NCBI GenBank assembly: GCA_938003515.1
Contig: CALKYL010000371.1
Span: 1-5,683 of the forward strand
Length of the DNA: 5,683 bases
DNA from: an uncultured bacterium
GTDB lineage: Bacteria > Planctomycetota > UBA1135 > UBA2386
Direction of reading: 5' to 3'
In this document: positions 1 to 5,683 of the stretch, one piece after another
Layout of the letters: each line of letters opens with the position of its first letter
Numbering within the stretch: position 1 is the first letter of the stretch
Position numbers and translations under genes: made by a program
The notes under the pieces: model-generated
Databases searched by the model: none
The model's input: only the letters and a program-made list of their open reading frames with translations
Told to the model about the DNA's origin: nothing

Positions 1-1264
1 TGGCGAAGGCGAGGCTGTTGTAGGGCAGCGGCACGCCGAGCGGCTGGCCGCCGTTCCGGGCCGGCGCGCCGTCGCGCTGGAACACGAGCGGCCGCCCCGG
101 CACCAGGAGGTAGTTGCTCGCGAGCGTCACCGTGCCGGCGTTGTCGCCGAGCCGCAGCCCGGCGAGCGCGACCGGCGCGGCGCCGACGTTGACGACCTCG
201 ACGTATTCGCCGTCGGTGTCCGGCACGACGGCGGGATCGCGGTGCAGTTCGGCGATGCGCAGCTCCCCCGCCGGGATCGGCGCCGGAACGACCTCGTCGC
301 ACCAGAAGTCGAGCCAGTCGCCGTTCTCCGCGGTCGCACGGTAGCGAACGCCGTCGGTGTCGACGCGCACGGTCCCGGTCACGCCGAAGCCGACCGTGGA
401 GCTGCTGCCGGCGGTGGTCGCGAGCAGCGCGCGCGCCGCGGCGGCCTGGTTGAGCCGGTTGACGACGTTCGCGGTCGGGTGCCCGTAGGAGTTGCCGGCG
501 CCGCAGCTGACCAGCGCGAGCTCGGGGGACAGCCGCGCGACGAGGTTGGCGCGGGTCGATGTGTTCGAGCCGTGGTGGTTGGGCTTGTAGACGTCGACAT
601 CGCCGCACGCGAGCGACGCCGGCGACTCGACGTCGGCCGTGCTGTTGCCGCCGCCGGTCAGGTCGCCGCCGAGCCACATCGAGAAGTCCCCGAAGTCGAC
701 GCGCAGCGCGATCGACCGCGAGTTCTCCTCCTGCGCCGACGCGGCCGGATTCACGAACGCGCCGCCGGCGACGAAGCCGTTCGCGGCGATGCACCGCATG
801 GTCGCGCCCCCGCCGAGCGGGTAGGTCGCGCCGACGACGATCGTCTGCCGACGGCCGCCGGCCGCCGCGAGGTAGCCGTTGACGCTGCTGTTGGACGGGC
901 GCTGCACGTCGCCGCGGTCGAGCGCCGTGTGGAACGGCAGCGCCAGCAGCACGTCGTCGAGGCCGCCCTGGTGGTCGGTGTGGAAGTGCGACAGCACCGT
1001 GTAGCCGAAGCCGGCCGGCTGCAGCGCCTGGATCTGCGGCACCATCCTGGCGAGGCCCTGGCCTTCGGGGCCGGCGTCGACGACGTGCACGGTGCCGTCC
1101 GGCGCGCGCAGCACTACGCCGTCGCCCTGGCCGACGTCGACGAGCACGACCGTCAGCCCGACCGGGGCGTCGGCGAGGTTGCCCGGCGGAGCCTGAGCGC
1201 CGAGGCCCGCGCACGGGCCGAGCGCCGCCAAGAAGCCCAGGGTCGAGCGGAGGGCCGGGAGCAT
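1..1264 (-). CDS. Secreted ComEC-like metallo-beta-lactamase-fold hydrolase with lamin-tail domain (3' end outside window)
   Basis: This is an open minus-strand frame of 421 codons with no stop before the window edge, so the C-terminus is missing. Residues 1-25 look like a signal peptide: a hydrophobic stretch (LGFLAALG), then small residues and a possible signal peptidase I site near AQA. The cysteine at 18 is preceded by proline and does not make a lipobox. Residues 35-300 carry the ComEC-type metallo-hydrolase motifs: DVGQGDG (43-49), the metal-binding HFHTDH (93-98), WLGGDL (197-202, metal Asp201), KPNHHGS (227-233) and NSYGHPT (258-264). A proline-containing hinge (326-333) leads to a lamin-tail domain from about 334, with LRIAELHRDP, then GEYVEVVNVG and LAGLRLGDN. 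No ComEC channel is present. I infer an exported or periplasmic phosphodiesterase or nuclease; the substrate is unknown. The start at 1264 is chosen because it gives the signal peptide and has a -10-like element 8 nt upstream. Confidence 0.88.
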   Translation of the reverse strand, partial: MLPALRSTLGFLAALGPCAGLGAQAPPGNLADAPVGLTVVLVDVGQGDGVVLRAPDGTVHVVDAGPEGQGLARMVPQIQALQPAGFGYTVLSHFHTDHQGGLDDVLLALPFHTALDRGDVQRPSNSSVNGYLAAAGGRRQTIVVGATYPLGGGATMRCIAANGFVAGGAFVNPAASAQEENSRSIALRVDFGDFSMWLGGDLTGGGNSTADVESPASLACGDVDVYKPNHHGSNTSTRANLVARLSPELALVSCGAGNSYGHPTANVVNRLNQAAAARALLATTAGSSSTVGFGVTGTVRVDTDGVRYRATAENGDWLDFWCDEVVPAPIPAGELRIAELHRDPAVVPDTDGEYVEVVNVGAAPVALAGLRLGDNAGTVTLASNYLLVPGRPLVFQRDGAPARNGGQPLGVPLPYNSLAFA

Positions 1265-1272
1265 GGGCGCAC

Positions 1273-1278
1273 ACGGTA
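1273..1278 (-). promoter_or_regulatory. Putative -10 element of the metallo-hydrolase gene
   Basis: On the minus strand this reads TACCGT (TAnnnT form) and ends 8 nt before the ATG at 1264. No Shine-Dalgarno sequence is visible between them (GTGCGCCC), and no convincing -35 hexamer lies upstream. The spacing would put transcription start at or next to the start codon, giving a leaderless or nearly leaderless mRNA. The call rests mainly on the same layout recurring at other genes here. Confidence 0.35.
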
Positions 1279-1325
1279 GCGCACCGCGCCGTCGGCGCAC
1301 GGGGCGGTTTCGGCCGCCGCGGCAG

Positions 1326-1331
1326 TATCGT
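1326..1331 (+). promoter_or_regulatory. Putative -10 element of the uracil phosphoribosyltransferase gene
   Basis: TATCGT lies 6 nt before the ATG at 1338, with only CGGGCC between, so there is no ribosome binding site. There is no clear -35. Its partner on the opposite strand (1273-1278) is 47 bp away, so the two promoters are back to back and may compete for polymerase. The element also helps choose the start at 1338 over the in-frame ATG at 1263. Confidence 0.4.
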
Positions 1332-1337
1332 CGGGCC

Positions 1338-2117
1338 ATGGTCGCCCTGCTCTCCCACCGCTACGGACCCGACGTCCGGCTGTTCGACGACCCGTTCCTG
1401 GCGACGCTGCTGGTGCGCATCGGCAGCCCCGACACCGGCACCAGCGAGGTCCCGGGCCTCGTGCGCTCGGCCTACCGGCGCATGCTGCACGAGGTGCTGG
1501 CGGCCGAGTTCCCGCGGGCCAGGCGCCGCGTGCCGACCCGCATGACCGCGCAGGAGCCGCGCGCGTTCGTCGACGGCGAGCTGCTCGGCCGCGACACCCG
1601 GCTGGTGATCTGCGCGGTGATCCGCGCCGGCATCCTGCCCGCGCAGGCCTGCTACGAGGCGGCGGTCGAGGTGCTGCCGGCCGAGAACGTGCGGCTCGAC
1701 TTCCTCAACATGTCGCGCGTGGTCGACGCCGAGCACCGCGTCACCGGGGTCAAGCTCGACGGCAGCAAGATCGGCGGGCCCGTCGACGGCGCGGTCGTCC
1801 TGATCCCCGATCCGATGGGCGCGACCGGCGGCACCGTCTGCCGCGCGGTCGAGGTCTACCGCAGCCTGCCGGGCGACGCGCACGCGATCGCCGCCGCGCA
1901 CCTGATGGTGACGCCCGAGGCGCTGCAGCGGGTCACCGGCCAGCACCCCGGCGTGCGCGTATACGCGGGCCGACTCGACCGCGGCCTGTCGACCGAACGC
2001 GCGCTCGCGAGCGAGCCGGGCACCTGGCCCGACGAGGAGCGCGGCCTCAACGACGTGCAGTACATCGTGCCGGGCGCGGGGGGCATGGGAGAGCTCCTGA
2101 CCAACAGCTGGGTGTAG
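1338..2117 (+). CDS. upp: Uracil phosphoribosyltransferase, long form
   Basis: A 259-residue cytosolic protein of the type I phosphoribosyltransferase fold, predicted to convert uracil and PRPP to UMP and pyrophosphate (pyrimidine salvage). Visible marks are the RAG turn after a hydrophobic strand (VICAVIRAGILP, 90-101), the PRPP loop DPMGATGGT (158-166) and the C-terminal uracil-recognition segment YIVPGAGGMGE (242-252). Classical enzymes have about 208 residues. The extra length here is an N-terminal region (HRYGPDVRLFDDP, 7-19) and about 17 residues between LDRGLS (213-218) and RGLN (235-238), where the E. coli protein passes directly from DQGLN to the uracil loop. The usual GDAGD of that loop reads GGMGE, so exact substrate preference is less certain than family. 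An in-frame ATG at 1263 would add 25 arginine-rich residues running across the divergent promoters and is rejected. It is transcribed divergently from the metallo-hydrolase gene. Confidence 0.88.
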   Translation: MVALLSHRYGPDVRLFDDPFLATLLVRIGSPDTGTSEVPGLVRSAYRRMLHEVLAAEFPRARRRVPTRMTAQEPRAFVDGELLGRDTRLVICAVIRAGILPAQACYEAAVEVLPAENVRLDFLNMSRVVDAEHRVTGVKLDGSKIGGPVDGAVVLIPDPMGATGGTVCRAVEVYRSLPGDAHAIAAAHLMVTPEALQRVTGQHPGVRVYAGRLDRGLSTERALASEPGTWPDEERGLNDVQYIVPGAGGMGELLTNSWV

Positions 2118-2126
2118 CCGCACGCC

Positions 2127-2157
2127 CGTTTCGATCCGGCACAGCGCAATCGGAACG
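2127..2157 (+). terminator. Hairpin 9 nt after the upp stop, no U-tract
   Basis: CGTTTCGAT (2127-2135) pairs with ATCGGAACG (2149-2157), a 9-bp stem with one G-U pair and a 13-nt loop. It is followed by GC-rich sequence, not a T-run, so it is not a canonical intrinsic terminator. It could be a U-less terminator or a 3'-end stabilising hairpin. Confidence 0.25.
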
Positions 2158-2170
2158 CGGCCGGCCGCCG

Positions 2171-2222
2171 CGCCCGAACGCCCTCGCGCAACACCCTTTC
2201 CGCGCGGCGCATCGGGCGTTTT
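2171..2222 (+). terminator. Possible intrinsic terminator downstream of upp
   Basis: CGCCCGA (2171-2177) can pair with TCGGGCG (2212-2218), directly followed by TTTT (2219-2222). Alternatively AACGCCC (2177-2183) pairs with GGGCGTT (2214-2220). A nested CGCGC/GCGCG stem (2185-2189 with 2202-2206) would close most of the otherwise long loop. This is the only hairpin in the window followed by four T residues. The long loop and short T-run keep confidence low. Confidence 0.35.
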
Positions 2223-2261
2223 CCACCGGTCTCCCCATTTGTTGCACACCCCTGCCACCGA

Positions 2262-2281
2262 GGGCCCGCGGGTCCCACGAT
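2262..2281 (+). promoter_or_regulatory. GC-rich dyad and -10-like hexamer before the cysteine miniprotein gene
   Basis: GGGCCCGCGGGTCC (2262-2275) is a 14-bp dyad centred on the perfect palindrome CCCGCGGG, with one mismatched pair. It abuts CACGAT (2276-2281), which lies exactly 11 nt before the ATG at 2293, the same spacing as TACGAT before the gene at 3927. The dyad could be a regulator binding site; in such GC-rich DNA it could also arise by chance. Confidence 0.25.
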
Positions 2282-2292
2282 TGGGGGCAGCG

Positions 2293-3842
<1,550 letters not shown>

Positions 3843-3851
3843 CGCGCTCGT

Positions 3852-3881
3852 GACCGCGGCGCGGCCCCGCCGGCCGCGGTC
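3852..3881 (+). terminator. Strong GC hairpin 9 nt after the eno stop, no U-tract
   Basis: GACCGCGGC (3852-3860) pairs perfectly with GCCGCGGTC (3873-3881); one bulged G and three more pairs (CGG 3862-3864 with CCG 3870-3872) extend the stem inward around a 5-nt loop. No T-run follows. It is the most stable-looking hairpin in the window and probably marks the 3' end of the eno transcript. Confidence 0.35.
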
Positions 3882-3885
3882 CGGG

Positions 3886-3915
3886 CTGTCGCGGCGACGC
3901 CGGGCGGGCTACGAT
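3886..3915 (+). promoter_or_regulatory. Putative promoter of the FtsB-like gene
   Basis: TACGAT (3910-3915) matches the -10 consensus at four of six positions and ends 11 nt before the ATG at 3927. A weak -35 candidate, CTGTCG (3886-3891), lies 18 bp upstream. No Shine-Dalgarno sequence is present. Together with the preceding hairpin this suggests transcription independent of eno. Confidence 0.4.
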
Positions 3916-3926
3916 CCGGGCCGGTC

Positions 3927-4442
3927 ATGCGCGCGCGCTCCCGCGAGGTCCCTTCGTCGTTCCCCCACTGGGTCGCGGTCGGCAGCCTCGTCTTCGCGCT
4001 CGGCCTGTTCTTCAGCAACACGGTGCCGGCCCTGCGCGAGCAGCAGAGCCTGCGCGACGTCGCGACCGAGCTGGTCGACCTGCGCCGCCAGTACGAGGAC
4101 ATGATCCGGCGCACCGAGCTCGGCATCGCCTCGCCGTCGAGCTACGACCTGCAGTCGCTGCTGGTCGCGATCGACCAGCTCGGCTACACGCCGCTCGAAT
4201 TGTGCGCCGCCCACCCCGAGCGCGCGCCGTTCGCCCCGCCGTCCGCAGATGCGCCGTCCGAAGATGCGCCGTCCGACGCCCCGTCCTACGGCGACCGGCC
4301 GGCGAACGGCGCGTCCGCGGGCTACGAGCCGGACGCCTTCCGGCCGGCGACGGGCGCCGCAGCAGACTTCGAGCGGGCGCTGGCCGAACGCGAGCGGCGC
4401 CTGCAGGCGTCGCCGGACCGCGGGGACCGGGGACCGCGGTGA
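3927..4442 (+). CDS. Single-pass membrane protein with short coiled coil, FtsB/DivIC-like candidate
   Basis: A 171-residue protein. Residues 1-14 are basic (MRARSRE), followed by one hydrophobic segment at about 15-33 (WVAVGSLVFALGLFFSNTV), so the N-terminus is probably cytoplasmic and the rest periplasmic. Residues 36-63 form a short coiled coil with Leu42, Val45, Leu49, Leu52, Tyr56 and Met59 on the a/d heptad positions. Residues 72-92 are a second helical segment ending LGYTPLEL, which resembles the LGxxxPGE end of FtsB/DivIC proteins. From residue 98 the protein is low complexity (Pro, Ala, Ser, Asp), with DAPSE/DAPSD repeats at 108-117 and a charged helix at 146-160. Architecture plus position directly after eno suggests the divisome protein FtsB/DivIC, which links the septal synthases. 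The sequence match is weak and FtsB is usually near 100 residues, so the role is inferred; an unrelated anchored coiled-coil protein is possible. The start is supported by TACGAT 11 nt upstream. Confidence 0.75.
   Translation: MRARSREVPSSFPHWVAVGSLVFALGLFFSNTVPALREQQSLRDVATELVDLRRQYEDMIRRTELGIASPSSYDLQSLLVAIDQLGYTPLELCAAHPERAPFAPPSADAPSEDAPSDAPSYGDRPANGASAGYEPDAFRPATGAAADFERALAERERRLQASPDRGDRGPR
4248..4277 (+). repeat. 15-bp in-frame tandem repeat
   Basis: GATGCGCCGTCCGAA (4248-4262) is repeated as GATGCGCCGTCCGAC (4263-4277), encoding DAPSE then DAPSD, with a degenerate third copy (APSY) following. The unit is a whole number of codons, so slippage changes the length of the proline/acidic linker without a frameshift. 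Confidence 0.8.
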
Positions 4443-4456
4443 AGTTTCCCCGGTCC
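4424..4456 (+). terminator. Perfect 10-bp inverted repeat around the stop codon
   Basis: GGACCGGGGA (4424-4433) is exactly complementary to TCCCCGGTCC (4447-4456), with a 13-nt loop that contains the TGA stop (4440-4442) of the FtsB-like gene. No T-run follows. Two extra GGACCGCGG copies (4415-4423 and 4431-4439) allow competing pairings. It may act in 3'-end formation or stability. Confidence 0.35.
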
Positions 4457-4458
4457 GA

Positions 4459-4473
4459 GGCCGTCGAACGGCC
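4459..4473 (+). other. Small hairpin between the FtsB-like gene and moxR
   Basis: GGCCGT (4459-4464) pairs with ACGGCC (4468-4473) around a 3-nt loop, three bases after the larger inverted repeat. Apart from this and the weak -10 candidate at 4505-4510, the 135-bp gap holds no gene that I can support. Confidence 0.25.
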
Positions 4474-4504
4474 GTTGCGCCCCGCAAGACCCCCTTCGCA
4501 TCCG

Positions 4505-4510
4505 TAGTGT
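4505..4510 (+). promoter_or_regulatory. Weak -10 candidate for moxR
   Basis: TAGTGT has the TAnnnT form but lies 67 nt before the moxR ATG, so it would give a real 5' leader of about 60 nt, unlike the other genes here. No -35 stands at a suitable distance; TTGCGC (4475-4480) is too far upstream. Confidence 0.2.
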
Positions 4511-4577
4511 CCACCAGACGAACGTGCCGCGCGGCCGCCAGCGAGCGCCGGACGGCGCGGCCACCCCTCCAGAAGCC

Positions 4578-5626
<1,049 letters not shown>

Positions 5627-5630
<4 letters not shown>

Positions 5631-5683
5631 GTCGCGCCTCCGGCGCGACACATGGCGACGCGACCTTCTCGGATCGTCCGCGG
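5627..5683 (+). CDS. Start of the gene downstream of moxR (partial; possible DUF58 protein)
   Basis: Only 19 codons ([19 protein letters not shown]) fall inside the window. The ATG overlaps the moxR TGA as ATGA, the usual layout of coupled genes. In most MoxR loci the next gene encodes a DUF58 protein, so that is the leading guess, but no diagnostic residue is visible. A second candidate start in another frame, ATG at 5652 ([10 protein letters not shown]), also stays open to the edge and cannot be excluded from so few bases. Confidence 0.45.
5631..5649 (+). other. Perfect 8-bp hairpin immediately after the moxR stop
   Basis: GTCGCGCC (5631-5638) pairs with GGCGCGAC (5642-5649) around a 3-nt TCC loop. 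It begins on the base after the moxR stop and would cover codons 2-8 of the overlapping downstream frame. It could limit initiation there unless ribosomes arrive from moxR, or it could be the leader of a gene starting at 5652. Confidence 0.5.

Noticed and set aside
242..1279. Plus-strand open frame of 345 codons opposite the metallo-hydrolase gene
   Set aside because: It is Arg/Ala/Val-rich with no recognisable motif, while the minus strand encodes a full ComEC-type motif set and a lamin-tail domain. It is a mirror frame of GC-rich coding DNA.
1309..1313. TTTCGG-like -35 for the upp promoter
   Set aside because: Only about 12 bp separates it from TATCGT, too short for a sigma-70 promoter.
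1263..1337. N-terminal extension of upp from the ATG at 1263
   Set aside because: It would add 25 mostly basic residues, overlap the divergent gene's start and read through the proposed promoters. The ATG at 1338 fits better.
4524..4577. GTG start for moxR, 18 codons upstream
   Set aside because: The extra residues do not resemble MoxR N-termini, and the ATG at 4578 begins a typical charged leading helix.

Overview
This is a GC-rich (roughly 70% or more by eye) bacterial chromosomal segment with dense, mostly same-strand genes, strongly G/C-biased third codon positions, and few Shine-Dalgarno sequences. Lineage cannot be proven from the window. A secreted ComEC-like metallo-hydrolase carrying a lamin-tail domain, a long-form uracil phosphoribosyltransferase, and a MoxR ATPase that overlaps the next gene by ATGA would suit Planctomycetota or a myxobacterium-like lineage. 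I lean weakly to Planctomycetota. Nothing indicates a phage, plasmid, insertion sequence, CRISPR array, tRNA or rRNA.

Layout. Positions 1-1264 (minus strand) hold the N-terminal 421 residues of an exported metallo-beta-lactamase-fold protein followed by a lamin-tail domain; the gene runs off the left edge. A 73-bp divergent intergenic region separates it from a plus-strand uracil phosphoribosyltransferase (1338-2117). After a 175-bp gap with hairpins comes a 65-residue gene (2293-2490) with a compact CxxCxCxxC cluster, which I do not recognise. A 92-bp gap with a 12-bp tandem repeat and a hairpin leads into a complete enolase (2583-3842). Next is a 171-residue single-pass membrane protein with a short coiled coil (3927-4442), which looks FtsB/DivIC-like by architecture and by its position after eno. 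After 135 bp comes a complete MoxR-type AAA+ ATPase (4578-5630), whose last bases overlap the start of a further gene that leaves the window (5627-5683, probably the usual MoxR partner).

How it fits together. Enolase (glycolysis) and uracil salvage are housekeeping functions; the FtsB-like protein would belong to the division machinery; MoxR and its downstream partner form the commonest two-gene core of MoxR loci. The genes look like separate short transcription units rather than one operon, because five of six complete or near-complete genes have their own -10-like hexamer 6-11 nt before the ATG. That spacing implies leaderless or nearly leaderless mRNAs. moxR and the gene after it are the exception and are probably co-transcribed.

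The points most worth a second look are the cysteine miniprotein, the repeated near-leaderless promoter layout, the eno-linked FtsB candidate, and the U-tract-free hairpins found just after most genes. I see no clear evidence of a new multi-gene system in this window.
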